Numbered from the stretch's first letter, positions 11,246 through 23,512 are shown. The stretch: DNA of 64,000 nt from Isoetes taiwanensis (GCA_021234155.1 JAJEKV010000049.1:4709001-4773000); one strand, 5' to 3'. Numbers and translations: made by a program. Notes: generated by a model not told the origin, from the letters alone.

Positions 11246-11415
11246 TTACGAGAGCCCCTGGGGCGACTTGATGGTCCCTTTATGCATAGGATGTGGGCCA
11301 ATCCCAAGAACGCATCCCGGTGTCGCATATCCATAATATCCTGCATAAGGAGGCACGTAACCAGTAGCAAATGCTGCTTGCTGTTGTGCATACCATGCAT
11401 TTGGGTTCCAAGGCC
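11246..11415 (-). pseudogene. Exon-like segment, Y/Q/G/P-rich
   Basis: On the minus strand a good acceptor (ttttggcag, ending at 11416) precedes a frame reading PWNPNAWYAQQQAAFATGYV and then PPYAGYYGYATPGCVLGIGP to a stop at 11246-11248. The aromatic, glutamine-rich composition is typical of low-complexity ends of plant RNA-binding or transcription proteins. I cannot name the family. It may be a terminal exon of a host gene. The minus frame near 11975-11910, reading MNGLDCDPRSII, lies upstream and could belong to the same gene. Confidence 0.4.
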
Positions 11416-11985
11416 CTGCCAAAAGTATTTGAGACTTGGAATTGGTTAGAAAATAGCAAACAAGAGTAGGCTACCATCACAAAACTTCTAACAAGTAATC
11501 CTTAACGACACTTTCTACATAAATAAAAGCAATACCTGTCAGATGATTGATTCAGTTTTTTCATATGCACCAAAGCCGCATTCTCCACCACTTGGGTTTC
11601 AGATACGCCGGATTTGCCATATCCAAGAAGGAAAGGAAGGAAAATAGCCTGAAGGAAAAGAAGGCTGGAAGCAAAAGAGGTTGCCATAGCCGGAAGGAGG
11701 GATGTCAGCACATGCCAGATCTCTTTGTGATCCCGGATTTGTAATGAGGATTGCCATATCCAAGAACAAGCAAGGCCAGCCCTTGCCCTTGCCCTCGCCA
11801 TCGCCATCGCTAGCTGGAAGGAAAAGAAGGAAAAGAAGGTCGCCATAGCCGGAAAGAGGTCGCCATAGCCGGAAGGAAGGAGAAGGCCGGAAGGAAAGGT
11901 GCAGGCACGATCCAAGGCGGGAAAGCTGACAACCAATAGGATGATACTACGAGGATCACAATCCAAACCGTTCATGGGCGCTAAA
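11416..11985. other. Purine-rich flank with ccggaagga repeats
   Basis: Repeated gccatagccggaagga / aaggaaaagaagg words (about 11610-11900). The last four bases, taaa (11982-11985), are the left target-site copy of the large element that follows. Confidence 0.5.
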
Positions 11986-12011
11986 GGGTGAAAGCATGTT
12001 GTAGTGGAACA
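11986..12011. repeat. Left terminal inverted repeat of the 27-kb element
   Basis: Starts GGGTGAAAGCATGTTGTAGT and continues to ggaaca. The sequence just inside carries accacatttttggg and gtgtggtgggaa words, echoed in the right subterminal region. Confidence 0.75.
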
Positions 12012-12171
12012 AAAACGTGCATTTTAGCACCACATTTTTGGGTGCTAAGTGTGGTGGGAACTACCGAATTTGTAGTGGGAGAGGGAGTTATTTTTTCAAA
12101 AATACACATGATTACTTATTCAAAATTTTGTCCTTTCAATCTTATTCAGGCTTATTCAGCAACGTACACGA

Positions 12172-12292
12172 TCATTTTCCCTCAAAAACTCTGATCAGGC
12201 TCCCTTAATCCAGCAAGACCATTTCTGATTCTGAATTTTCATTTTCCCTCAAAAACTCTGATCACGCTCCCTTAATCCGGCAAGACCATTTC
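12172..12292. repeat. Tandem duplication, about 66 bp
   Basis: Two copies of cattttccctcaaaaactct followed by gatca, gctcccttaatcc and gcaagaccatttc. The second copy runs into the first exon-like frame. Confidence 0.7.
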
Positions 12293-13580
12293 GATTTACG
12301 GCAAGAAGATCGATCACTTAAATGGCTCGATCATCTGGGACTTGAATGCCACGGATACACCTACAAGGAAATGTACAGGCAAGAAAAGCATTACGCCACA
12401 CAAGAAGAAATCGAGTCTGTTTGGGGACCGAAAGTATTAGAAAAATCCACTTACAGGTGGGTTGCATTCTAGATTCGGGGATGCCCACGATTCTCTCGTT
12501 GTTTAGAATATTGTTTTGTTTCATCATGCGGGTTGAAGAATCGAGCAAGGAGAGGTATAATGAATATATGTGCCTTTACAAAAAATCACTGGGTGGGAAG
12601 TGTGCACGGGGAGGCATGGCCTCACAGACTATGGTCATTGCGTATTACCTTCACACAAAAGGAAAAGAAATAAACTTGTTGAGTTTCCGCAACAGATTAA
12701 GAGAAAAAGAGTCCAAGCCTCCCGTCCCAACGTAAGAGGAAGAATGCAAGCATTTCAAATAGTGAGGAAGCAGAGCAACATGCCACGATGATGCTTCCTC
12801 TCTTGAAATGACTAGGCCACAATTCAAGCCTCCTCAAGTTTGTAAGAAGAATCTCGGGGAAAATCAATTGAAAAAATAGGTACTTTTCAACCCTCTTCTT
12901 CGGAACCACCATATGATGCAATTTAATATTGGAACTGTTATTTTCCAGCAAGGTCTAGCAAGCTTGAACAATCAGGTACACCACTTACTTCTTCATTTGG
13001 GTGTGTTGTAAGTTATGTGTAGGAAATTTGTGCTGCTAGTTTCGAGTTGTGGTGGATAATTTCAGTCCACAGTAGTATGTAGCTCCAAATGTGTTACAGG
13101 ACAGTCATATGGTGCCAATTATATGTTAATAATGTAGTTTGTAGCATATGTAGTGTCACATATAGTACCAAACGTGGTACCTTTTCTGAATAGTGAATTG
13201 GCTTCCATATCAACAAGTCGGACAAATCAGTAGATGTCAACAAATCAGTAGGTGCATCAAGTCAAGCTCCAGTAGGTGCTCCAACTGGACAACAATCTGC
13301 CAGATCAGCAGATGCATTAAGTCATGCTCCACACCAATCTGCCAAATCAGCAGATGCATCAGGTTATGATCTGAACAAATCGTTTGGTGAATGTAAGTCA
13401 CAAGGTAACTTCCAACCTTTTGTGTCTGTCTTCTTTTTAATTTGACCCATATAGTTACCGAATCTGTTAAATTTTTGCAGCTGGAAGTGTCTCAGAGAAA
13501 AAGCAAGAGCAGAATTCCAAGCAAAAGACACCTCCAAGACATTCTGAAGCAGAAGTTTCCAGCCCTGCACGAAGACATTA

Positions 13581-14121
13581 GAGGTAATTTGAGATCTCCT
13601 TTTGTCCCCATAAGAATCCTCCAATAGAATGAGTACTCTACATCAAACTGCAATTAATGCAGCATTAACAACTTCATTGCTGTCGTTTTTTCCCTATAAC
13701 TTTTGATCTACTCATGAAAATGCTATGGCATTTGTTGCATTAGATGCAGAATGAAAAGATCTTTCAAGTGATATATGGTTATGATGTATTTCAATACAAG
13801 CCATATGTGTTAACCTTAAAAAATATGGTTTTTTGCTCTTTTCTTATATATTTACATCCCAAAAGATATAACAATGGGTTGTCATTAGAAAGATCTTGAG
13901 GAGACGAATCCATTGCCACAAATAGTGTTCGAATCGGAGTTTTTGATCAAAAGTTATAGTAGAAAAATGACACGCAAAAGTTAGTTAGAACCGCATTAAT
14001 TATCACGCCACATAATCTTGGAATAAAATACTTTGGAGCTCTTCTCTTATTGGACGGTTTAAAAGGCGATGTGGCTTTTAAGCATCCCTTAATGGGACAA
14101 AATGAGATCTCAAATTACCTC
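13581..14121. mobile_element. MITE, 541 bp, TA target site
   Basis: Ends are inverted copies of gaggtaatttgagatctc, continuing to ttttgtccc with one mismatch. TA lies on both flanks (13579-13580 and 14122-14123). The inside is non-coding, with an imperfect inverted arrangement around agaaagatctt / aaagatctttc words. It interrupts the S/K-rich coding block of the surrounding gene. Confidence 0.8.
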
Positions 14122-15020
14122 TAATGGATCAGGCGTAAGTTTCCAGACCCGCACCAAGAATCTTTGAAGCGAAGTTTCGATACCGCACCAACTCGTCCAT
14201 GTAGAAGACTACAAGGTTAAGCCCAATCACGCTTGTTTTTTACTACAATGGAGTTCGGGTAGAAGCTATGACAAGAGTGAGTCCATACCCTTTGCCAAAG
14301 AAGATGATGTTAAGTTGATCACACTTACGAGAACCAAGTGGGTAGTAACTAGACCACATTTGGGCGAGTTCATAGATTGGTGCGGTGTAATTTTCATATA
14401 GCACTTTGGTCTAGCCTGCGGGCTCAAAACTTGAGAGTCATAGTTAAGGGAGCATTGATGAAACACAAGGACAAATTCAAGTTCATATGGAGTCGAGGAT
14501 CGAGTGTACCAACACAAATTTATTTAACGGTAAAAGCCAATTTTTTTGAAGCACCGAAAAAGGTCTACGACCAATTTCGGGTTTCACAAAAGAGAACGTG
14601 CTTCTCATTGATGACAGCAGAGATACAAAGGGTACCTCAATGCGCCAAACACCATGATCCGTCCCAAGCATTTGGAGCCCCCGACAGAGTAGATGGCAAT
14701 TTCCTCATGAATGATCTAAAGGTTTGGCTTCGAGGGGTTCTTGAAAGCGGGGAATGTGCAAAGTTATGTCGAAAAGCAACAAAATGTTGAATATGTTTGA
14801 TTAATCGAGAGTCAAATTTGTATTAATATGATGAAAAAACATAGAAGTAAAGCCTAGAAATAGTATTATTGTGTATATGATGTAACCTCTCTTGACTTTT
14901 TAATATAAACAAAGTTTTACTTCAATTGTTCATTTCTTGGCTATTTCAATGTTCCTCAAGGTTTTCAATGATCTTCCATTTGCTGAATGTAAACTTACAC
15001 CACCAGCACGAGGACTGCAG

Positions 15021-15730
15021 TGTTAAGAGTGCACATCCGACCAGAACACTTGCCACTTGAAGTGTTTAAAGGACAGCAGGAGCCTCTTGTGCTTGATCAA
15101 GAGGCAATCAGAATATTGGAGAAAAGTAGGGATTGGTTCAGTGACAGGATAGTCCATTTCTTCATGAGGTTAGTAATTTAATATAAACAACTCAGATTTG
15201 AAGTCTTCTGTTGTTTCTTAAATCATCTTGTTTTACTAGACCTTGGACTTTGGCAGGTGTATGCACCAATTCTGCATCAAGCATGACATGGAACAGAGGT
15301 TCCATTTCATGGATCCCTCATTTACACATTACTGTCGAACGAGCTTGCTTCAAAGGACAAACTGTTGCACCCTCAACTTGCAATTTCGGAATGTACCATT
15401 ACGCCAAAGCATGTTATCGGCGAAAGACGACGGTGTATGTCATTGTAGGTCTTGGAGGTGACCGGTTAAATGTCACCGGGTGTGTACCATTTTGACGACC
15501 TAGAAATGTACAAGGGCTCCGAGAAGCCATCCACGAAGTTTTGTTGAGGATGCAAACACAAAATTCCCAAGCACCATAAAAGCTGCGCCACAAGAAAATT
15601 ACAAGTTCCCCACTCGGGGTCGATTCACGGGTCGTGGTGGTCCCGCTATATGTGTCTTTGTAAAGAAAGTTGTGGTGTAGTAATGCGAGACTTGGACATA
15701 CTATCCCAATGCAAGGTGAGTTAAGAATTT
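15021..15730 (+). pseudogene. Ulp1-like (C48) cysteine-protease exons
   Basis: Ulp1-family proteases cleave SUMO and related peptides; many plant transposons encode relatives. The exon at 15021-15168 (acceptor ctgcag, donor gag/gttagt) reads RPEHLPLEVFKGQQEPLVLD and then SRDWFSDRIVHFFMR. This resembles the family's substrate-groove motif W-L-x-D-x-x-I-x-x-F. The next exon starts at 15257 after ttggcag, in compatible phase, and reads CMHQFCIKHDMEQRFHFMDP and SFTHYC. Further on, after frame breaks, KESCGVVMRDLDILSQ at about 15665-15720 resembles the catalytic-cysteine block (QxDCGVF). The catalytic His/Asp region cannot be read in one frame. Family assignment is probable, activity unlikely. Confidence 0.55.
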
Positions 15731-16071
15731 GAAGGTATTACTCATCCAATGTGAGGCCCGATATGTTTGTTGCGTGGTGTACCAATTTCTAGTTCTTGTT
15801 TGTTGGACACTTGAGAATGATGATTGATGTTGTGAAGCACGATTCTTTGTAGTAATGAAGTCGAGGTTGTGATCAATAGATCTTTACTTGTAATCACATG
15901 TTTGTATTATTGTAACCAAAGAGGTTATTCTTGTAACCTATTCTTTCATTGACACTCTAATGTACATTGTTGTATACTATTGTATACAATAGACTTTTTT
16001 TCGGGTGACGAGCAACACTCGGTGGAGTTCAAATCTCGAGGAAGAAATTGATGTATTCAAAGATTCATGAC
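15731..16071. other. No gene seen
   Basis: AT-rich, with repeated ttgtaatcacatg / ttgtaacc and tgttgtatactattgtatac words. No supported feature. Confidence 0.4.
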
Positions 16072-16545
16072 AATGTGGTGTTACATGTCGTGATAGATGT
16101 GGTGATGCAAATGGTGCATGTGGTGAATCATGTGGTGCATTTGGTGAACCATGTGGTGAATCATGTGGTGAATCATAGGTGGCATGTTGGAGCTTTACGT
16201 GGCATGTTTGACTTTCATTGACCAACATGTTTGGTGATGCAAATGGTGCATGTGGTGAATCATGAGTGCATTTGGTGAATCATGTGGTGAATCATGTGGT
16301 GCATCGTAGGTGGCATGTTGGAGCTTACGTGGCATGTTTGAGCCACCTTGGCATGTTGGAGCCTAGGTGGCATATTTGAGCCACCTTGGCATGCTTGAGC
16401 CTTTACATGACCTTTGTTACATGTTTGACTTTCATTGACCAACATGTTTGGTGATGCAAATGGTGCATGTGGTGAATCATGTGGTGCATTTGGTGAATCA
16501 TGTGGTGAATCATGTGGTGCATCATAGGTGGCATGTTGGAGCTAT
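16072..16545. repeat. gtggtgaatcatgtggtgca minisatellite
   Basis: Degenerate 10-11 bp units (gtggtgaatcat, gtggtgcattt) are arranged in three larger blocks, each starting tttggtgatgcaaatggtgc or similar. They are interspersed with ggcatgttggagc / ggcatgtttgagccacc units of the family that forms the large arrays at 40600-43890. Confidence 0.75.
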
Positions 16546-16569
16546 TCATGAATGGCCAATTCAGGATAT

Positions 16570-17865
16570 ATATATATACAAGAAAATTAATACGTCCTAC
16601 GGCGCATTGTTCCAGTTTTAGCATGTTCTTACGATGTAAGGCCCTATAGTGCTCTAGATAACCAACGATTCTACTGAGATTCTCTTGGATTCTCCTAGAT
16701 TCTCTTAGAATTTTCTATTTTGATTGAGGTGCTTACCCATGAGCATTTAAAACCTTCTAAAATTATCTATTTTGGATCTATGCAACATTTTTAAAACATT
16801 TTCTATTTTTAGACTAAGGCGCTTACCTTGGGCATCTAGAATATTTTTTTTTCAAGATTTATATTGTACACCTTTATTATGAAACATTTTAGAACATTCT
16901 ATTGTCGCTCTTTGCAAAATCTTAAAAACCCATGAGCATTTAAAACCTTCTAAAATAATCTATTTTGGATCTCAGGTGCAACATTTTAAAACATTTTCTT
17001 TTTTTTAGACTAAAGCTTGCCTTGAGCATCTAGAATATTTTTTTTTTCAAGATTTATATTGTACACCTTTATTATGAAACATTTTAGAACATTCTATTGT
17101 CGTTTTTTGCAAAATCTTAAAAAAAACTCTAAGATTTCATCAAGATTTTTTTTACATTCTCTTAGATATTATGAAGATTCCCTTAGATTCAATTAGATTT
17201 TAAGAGATTAGTTAGACTTGTATATTTTCCTAGATTCTCTTACAACTTATGAGATTTCCTTATATTCCCTTTAATTCTTTCTCGATTCCCTTACATTCTA
17301 GAAATTTCTAGAACATTTTAGAACTTTCTCGGAACATTTTGAAAGTTTCAAAACATCCTAGAATATTATAGTCTATTTTATCTTAATTAAAACATTACCC
17401 TTAAGTATATTTGAAACATAAATTTTTCATAGAATTAATGCTTGGTCTAGTGGTTAGAGTGGGGGGTTTGGGGGGTTGAGGACCAGGGTTCGAATCACCC
17501 CAATAACATAAAAAATTTTAAAAGCCTTTCCTTAAGGAACGAGCATTCAATATGAGCCTTAGGATCTTAAACTCGATCAACGATCAAGATCTCATCATAT
17601 AAAAGCAATATGAGCCGTAGGATCTATTACATATAATTCCCAAAGCCACGTGGACCGTAGGATGTGTCCCCAAGCCATGTGAGCCGTCGGATCTCGGACC
17701 GACGGCCAAGATCAGATCAATCTGGACCGTAGGACCGCGGTACACATATTATATGTAAACTCCCAGGCCATCTGGGCCGTAGGATACGTCCCAAATCCAC
17801 GTGAGCCGTCGGATCTCGAACGGACGGTCGGATAAGCGCGACAAACATAAGAACATATATAGATC

Positions 17866-17868
<3 letters not shown>
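16570..17868 (+). mobile_element. Repeat element 'A', copy 1, with tRNA-like box
   Basis: Begins near aagaaaattaatacgtccta and ends near acaaacataagaacatatat. It is bordered by (TA)n tracts. The left half is rich in ttctagaa/agattctc words. The right half has a tRNA-like A/B-box segment (17440-17501) and repeats of gagccgtcggatct. Two more copies are in the window (23545-25128 plus, 27594-28877 minus). No protein is encoded, so it is a non-autonomous element of unclear class. Confidence 0.6.
17440..17501 (+). other. tRNA-like A/B boxes (pol III-type promoter remnant)
   Basis: Reads tggtctagtggttagagt (A-box-like) and, about 30 bases on, ggttcgaatc (B box). The intervening run of G cannot form an anticodon arm and no acceptor stem is present, so it is tRNA-derived but not a tRNA gene. 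The same segment is at 24708-24771 and, reversed and decayed, at 27925-27980. Confidence 0.65.

Positions 17869-17912
<44 letters not shown>
17869..17912. repeat. (TA)n microsatellite
   Basis: Uninterrupted TA run between element A copy 1 and the duplicated block. Confidence 0.9.
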
Positions 17913-17923
<11 letters not shown>

Positions 17924-20160
17924 ATATATCTATATATATCAAGATTGTTGCTGGTTGGTTTTACACAGATAGGATAGTGTAAAGGAACATGCCATCTTCT
18001 TGATTAAGTTATCTTTCAAAGGGTACTTATGACAATTTGCTTGAAATACTTTGCTTGCAGTGTCAACCCCTTTTATCTGTACACTAAACGTCATAGGCCA
18101 TAATCTGTGGAAGACGCTGGTCTAGCATGTTGCTTTAGTGTATACATTTTCGCATGTGTCCCTTAGACTTTCTAGCACACATAGCTAATGTATTAAGAAC
18201 AAGACCTTTGGGGCTTGGTCTTTAAGAGATGGTGCCTAGAAACAAGTTATGGCTAGAATGTAACTTGGAACGAGCAAAACTAACTTGTGTCTGATTAAAC
18301 ATTGGATTTGGTGCATAACAATGAGCTCTTCCATGGTATTTGTAAGGAGGGGACATTGTAGCAGATGGTTATTTGTCATAACAGATGGTCATGCAAGTTA
18401 GTGAGATGTTAAATCCACTGATCTTTGTCATAACAAATGGTCATGCAAGTTAGTGAGAGGTTAAATCCACTTATCTGTCGGATTTGGCGTGAATTTATTT
18501 AATTTTTGTTAGGAAAATGGATATGGGTATCATTGGCATGTTGGTTAAGGTACGTGTTTATGGTACAAATGTCGCAGGTTCAATTCTCTGTATTAACAGA
18601 TGTAATTAAATACATTTTTTACATTCTTTTTACATTAAGCCCTAATGGGGCCGCAACCCTAATGTGGCCGCCACTATTCCTCAGCATCTTTGAGCGGAAC
18701 AAAAGCTTGGCCGCCATGGTTCAAGGCTTACTGCTGTTGCAGACACTAACGATTCAAAAGCTTGGCCGCCGTTCAAGCTTAATCCTCAAAGCTTTATCTC
18801 AATATATGACTAAGCTCTTTAGTGATGCCGTTTCCCACACTTGGCAGCATACACAGTTTGTCAAAAATCAATTTGAGGAGAAATGCTCTTTGAAATATTG
18901 CTGTACAATGGATTTAAGATGTGCCTCTGCATCTATGGTGCAAACGAGGATTATGGAGATATCTAGAGATGATTTTTCGTCCAACAGCAGCACTCTATTA
19001 ATGTGCAGGCCAAAAGCTTCAATCCAGGTCTGTGTATAAATTGCTTTCTATTTATCATCTTGCCTTTGAAGTGCTGGACTTTGAGCATGTGAGAGGCACG
19101 TGAAATGCTTAATGTTCTTTTATTGAGCCTCTCTAAGCTGTAAATTTTTCTCAGTTTATTATTTGTCCTAAATCTCTCTTTGCATAGAAAGAAAAGGATA
19201 AAAACTGGGTTCTTCTTCGCTTACCTGCTAGCCGCTTTGCTTTTACCCTTATCAGGCTAACATGCAATTGGTTTGGCTGCAGGTAACATGATGAACCCGT
19301 CTTTTTGTGTTGGAGATGATGATAATGATCTACAAGCTATATTTTATGTGGACGGATATGCTGGTCCAAAGGAAGCTTGTGTACTCTTGAAGGTTTATCA
19401 GCTAGGACGTTTATCTAGTTGTATCTCTGCCCTTATACTTCTAAGTACTGTTTTAAGATATTATGATAGGATTTGCCTTATCCTATAGATGAAAAGGTTG
19501 TCTGCTAGTTTTTGAAGTCAGTTTTTTGAAAAACAGAAAGTAGCAATCTTGCTTTTGCTTTAAGCAATACAAGGCTGTACAAGGAGTTTTAAAGTCTTAA
19601 AAAGCAGACAAGGATCAGCTCAAATGCTGCCTTGTTGTAGATATAAGCACGGCCTCTTTGGATGTAATGTCTACAAGTGATACTTATGTCTGCATATATT
19701 TCCAGTCTGCTCTCTTGCAGCTAAAAGTGCATTTTTGAGCTTTTGTGTTTTGATACGCAGATTCGATCATTGTACAATAAGAAAATATGATTGTATTAGC
19801 ACCATTGATTTTATTGGGATTATTTTTAGCACTTGCTGTATAGAAATTATTCTACTCTTGCACAAGTCCTGGCTTTTCATTACTAGAGGTAGACTTGAGC
19901 TGGGATCATATATCTGGTCCTCATTAGGTTTACCTTGGTTCTTGAAGGTTTTGAGGCTTGTCATTTAAATTGATTAGCTACTGCTCAACTAAATATGCAA
20001 GTTTATGTTCTTGTCATCTGATTGATTATTTATCTTTAACTAGGATTATTGGCTTGGGCCTGGGTAACGCCAGGATAGACACATTCTCAGGCTCTAGCGA
20101 GTGTTAGAGTTTGGAGTAAGGTTTCTGCTAGATTAGATCCTAGTGGGAAGTTAGTATATA
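17911..20160 (+). repeat. 2.25-kb duplicated block, copy 1
   Basis: Nearly identical to 21272-23512 at an offset of 3361 bp at the left end. It contains exon-like pieces. One frame (about 18640-19030) reads SLILKALSQYMTKLFSDAVS. A short exon at 19283-19392 (acceptor ctgcag, donor aag/gtttat) reads MMNPSFCVGDDDNDLQAIFY and VDGYAGPKEACVLLK. I do not recognise the protein. The copies differ in small clustered changes between 18650 and 19150. Confidence 0.8.
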
Positions 20161-21271
20161 TACTGGAACTTCTATTTATCTGTTCTAGGACAGATAACCT
20201 AGGCCACCTAGTATATGTCTGATTTGATTATTGCTTTTATTATGTGATTGTAGTTTGCTCTTATTCTATCTATCTGTACTCTGTACTGGTCAGTGTGTAT
20301 CTTAATATACTTGAGTTTGGGACTAAATGCTTGGTTCTCACTTGGTATATTAAGTGCAGGCTCTCTGATGTAAGGATTCTTTAAGGTTAGTTTGTATTTT
20401 ACATTATTATGTTATTAAAGGACTTCAAATCTTTTGTTAAAATGACTTTGGTTTGGGACCAATAACTTGATCCTCTCCAGATTATCTAACTTAAGATGAA
20501 GCTCCTGTTGTATGCAGGTTTTTGCATGTTTTCCTTATGCAGATTTTTTATGTTCAATAATTGGTCTACCTTATATGAGGCTAAAAACGGTTTCTTCATA
20601 AGGTTTGCTGGATACTGGAATATCTTTGAATCAGATTTGTGATCACTGATATAATTATTATTCATAATGATGTGGAGGAAAACAAGAAGTTTCCTCCGTT
20701 GAGGGAGCTAGTTTTGCTCATCTCAAATGCCAAGACCCCAACAGAGCTGTTCAAACAATGATTTATTGTCTCAATTGTGACAAAATATATAAGAAAATCA
20801 TTGAGCTAGAGTCAATGCAAACTGCTTGCAGATTCTCAGCTGTGGCCTTTCATAGCCCAATAATATATGTTGCTGGAAAGTTGAATAGCTGCAGATTGTA
20901 CTTTCAGGCAAGCAAAGTCATTTGCTCGCAAGTAATGGCTCGTTTATATGTGCATACCGGTACTGCTGGAGTTAAGAGTGATCAATGCAAAATTATAGAT
21001 CTGTTCATATGTTATGGATACAGGGAATGCCATCAATACGTAAAATCAGGATTTTCTGGGCTGAACGACAAAGCCTCTGACCTGATCAGGTACATCTATA
21101 ATAGATTTGCTCAATTTGAATTTCTATTTGCTATGTTCAGTATCCATAGCTTTTATTAGTTACAGGTGTAGTAGGGTTCTAGCAGCATTGCTAGGAACCT
21201 TGCTTAACCTAGTTTTTGCTGAATTTATTTTCCTTAGAACTCTTGCACCTGCGGAAGGAGGCAGGTTTCAA
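20161..21271 (+). other. Unique spacer between the duplicated blocks, possible exon
   Basis: Contains a plus-strand frame (20758-21159) reading QTACRFSAVAFHSPIIYVAG and KLNSCRLYFQASKVICSQVM. Composition is ordinary and the protein unrecognised. It may belong to the same host-gene fragment as the exon-like pieces in the flanking copies. Confidence 0.35.
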
Positions 21272-23507
21272 TATATACATATAAATATATCTATATATAT
21301 CAAGATTGTTGCTGGTTGGTTTTACACAGATAGGATAGTGTAAAGGAACATGCCATCTTCTTGATTAAGTTATCTTTCAAAGGGTACTTATGACAATTTG
21401 CTTGAAATACTTTGCTTGCAGTGTCAACCCCTTTTATCTGTACACTAAACGTCATAGGCCATAATCTGTGGAAGACGCTGGTCTAGCATGTTGCTTTAGT
21501 GTATACATTTTCGCATGTGTCCCTTAGACTTTCTAGCACACATAGCTAATGTATTAAGAACAAGACCTTTGGGGCTTGGTCTTTAAGAGATGGTGCCTAG
21601 AAACAAGTTATGGCTAGAATGTAACTTGGAACGAGCAAAACTAACTTGTGTCTGATTAAACATTGGATTTGGTGCATAACAATGAGCTCTTCCATGGTAT
21701 TTGTAAGGAGGGGACATTGTAGCAGATGGTTATTTGTCATAACAGATGGTCATGCAAGTTAGTGAGATGTTAAATCCACTGATCTTTGTCATAACAAATG
21801 GTCATGCAAGTTAGTGAGAGGTTAAATCCACTTATCTGTCGGATTTGGCGTGAATTTATTTAATTTTTGTTAGGAAAATGGATATGGGTATCATTGGCAT
21901 GTTGGTTAAGGTAATGCGTGTTTATGGTACAAATGTCGCAGTTCAATTACTCTCAGATAATGGATGTAATTAAATACATTTTTTACATTCTTTTTACATT
22001 AAGCCCTAATGGGGCCAAGAACCCTAATGTGGCGCCACTATTCCTCAAAGCATCTTTGAGCGGAACAAAAGCTTGGCGCCATGGTTCAAGGCTTCTTTGC
22101 TGGCATTTGCAGACACTAACGATTCAAAAAGCTTGGCGCCGTTCAAGCTTAATCCTCAAAGCTTTATCTCAATATATGACTAAGCTCTTTAGTGATGCCG
22201 TTTCCCACACTTGGCAGCATACACAGTTTGTCAAAAATCAATTTGAGGAGAAATGCTCTTTGAAATATTGCTGTACAATGGATTTAAGATGTGCCTCTGC
22301 ATCTATGGTGCAAACGAGGATTATGGAGATATCTAGAGATGATTTTTTCCAACAAAGCAAAGACTCTATTAATGTGCGGGCCAAAAGCTTCAATCCGTGC
22401 GTGTATAAATTGCTTTCTATTTATCATCTTGCCTTTGAAGTCTTTGGACTTTGAGCATGTGAGAGGCACGTGAAATGCTTAATGTTCTTTTATTGAGCCT
22501 CTCTAAGTCAGAATTTTTCTCGCTTTATTATTTGTCCTAAATCTCTCTTTGCATAAAAAGAAAAGGATAAAAACTGGGTTCTTCTTCGCTTACCTGCTAG
22601 CTGCTTTGCTTTTACCCTTTTCAGGCTAACATGCAATTGATTTGGCTGCAGGTAACATGATGAACCCGTCTTTTTGTGTTGGAGATGACGATAATGATCT
22701 ACAAGCTATATTTTATGTGGACGGATATGCTGGTCCAAAGGAAGCTTGTGTACTCTTGAAGATTTATCAGCTGGGACGTCTATCTAGTTGTATCTCTTGC
22801 CTTATACTTATAAGTACTGCTTTAAGATATTATGATAGGATTTGCCTTATCCTATAGATAAAAAGGTTGTCTGCTAGTTTTTGAAGTCCGTTTTTTGAAA
22901 AACAGAAAGTAGCAATCTTGCTTTTGCTTAAAACAATACAAGGCTGTGCAAGGAGTTTTAAGTCTTAAAAAGCAGATAAGGATCAGCTCAAATGCTGCCT
23001 TGTTGTAGATATAAGCACGGCTTTTTTGGATGTAATGTCTACAAGTGATACTTATGTCAGCATATATTTCTAGTCTAAAAGTGCATTTTTGAGCTTTTGT
23101 GTTTTGATACGCAGATTCGATCATTGTACAATAAGAAAATATGATTGTATTAGCACCATTGATTTTATTGGGATTATTTTTAGCACTTGCTGTATAGAAA
23201 TTATTCTACTCTTGCACAAGTCCTGGCTTTTCATTACTAGAGGTAGACTTGAGCTGGGATCATATATCTGGTCCTCATTAGGTTTACCTTGGTTCTTGAA
23301 GGTTTTGAGGCTTGTCATTTAAATTGATTAGCTACTGCTCAACTAAATATGCAAGTTTATGTTCTTGTCATCTGATTGATTATTTATCTTTAACTAGGAT
23401 TATTGGCTTGGGCCTGGGTAACGCCAGGATAGACACATTCTCAGGCTCTAGCGAGTGTTAGAGTTTGGAGTAAGGTTTCTGCTAGATTAGATCCTAGTGG
23501 AAAGTTA

Positions 23508-23512
<5 letters not shown>
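21272..23512 (+). repeat. 2.25-kb duplicated block, copy 2
   Basis: Direct copy of 17911-20160. The short exon is present at 22652-22761, but its donor reads gaag/attt instead of gaag/gttt, so the canonical GT is lost. The block ends inside a (TA)n run that leads into element A copy 2. Confidence 0.8.

Larger units (their letters stand above)
12254..15730 (+). pseudogene. Spliced transposon-borne gene with C-terminal Ulp1-like protease region
   Basis: Several collinear plus-strand coding blocks can be read. Block 1 (about 12254-12456) contains RQEDRSLKWLDHLGLECHGY and TQEEIESVWGPKVLEKSTYR before a gtgggt donor. Block 2 (about 13205-13393) is an S/A/D-rich repeat (QSARSADALSHAPHQSAKSA) ending at gtaagt. 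Block 3 starts at 13481 after ttttgcag, reads SVSEKKQEQNSKQKTPPRHS and is cut by a MITE at 13581. Block 4 (14236-14790) includes DDVKLITLTRTKWVVTRPHL and, after a frameshift near 14390, a basic domain ending ESGECAKLCRKATKC. The last blocks (15021-15168 and from 15257) resemble C48 SUMO proteases, described separately. Ulp1-like ends are common in plant transposon accessory proteins. A frameshift and the MITE argue for a decayed gene, although introns blur the true structure. Confidence 0.5.

Noticed and set aside
17440-17501. Functional tRNA gene
   Set aside because: A and B boxes present, but no acceptor stem or anticodon arm can be formed.
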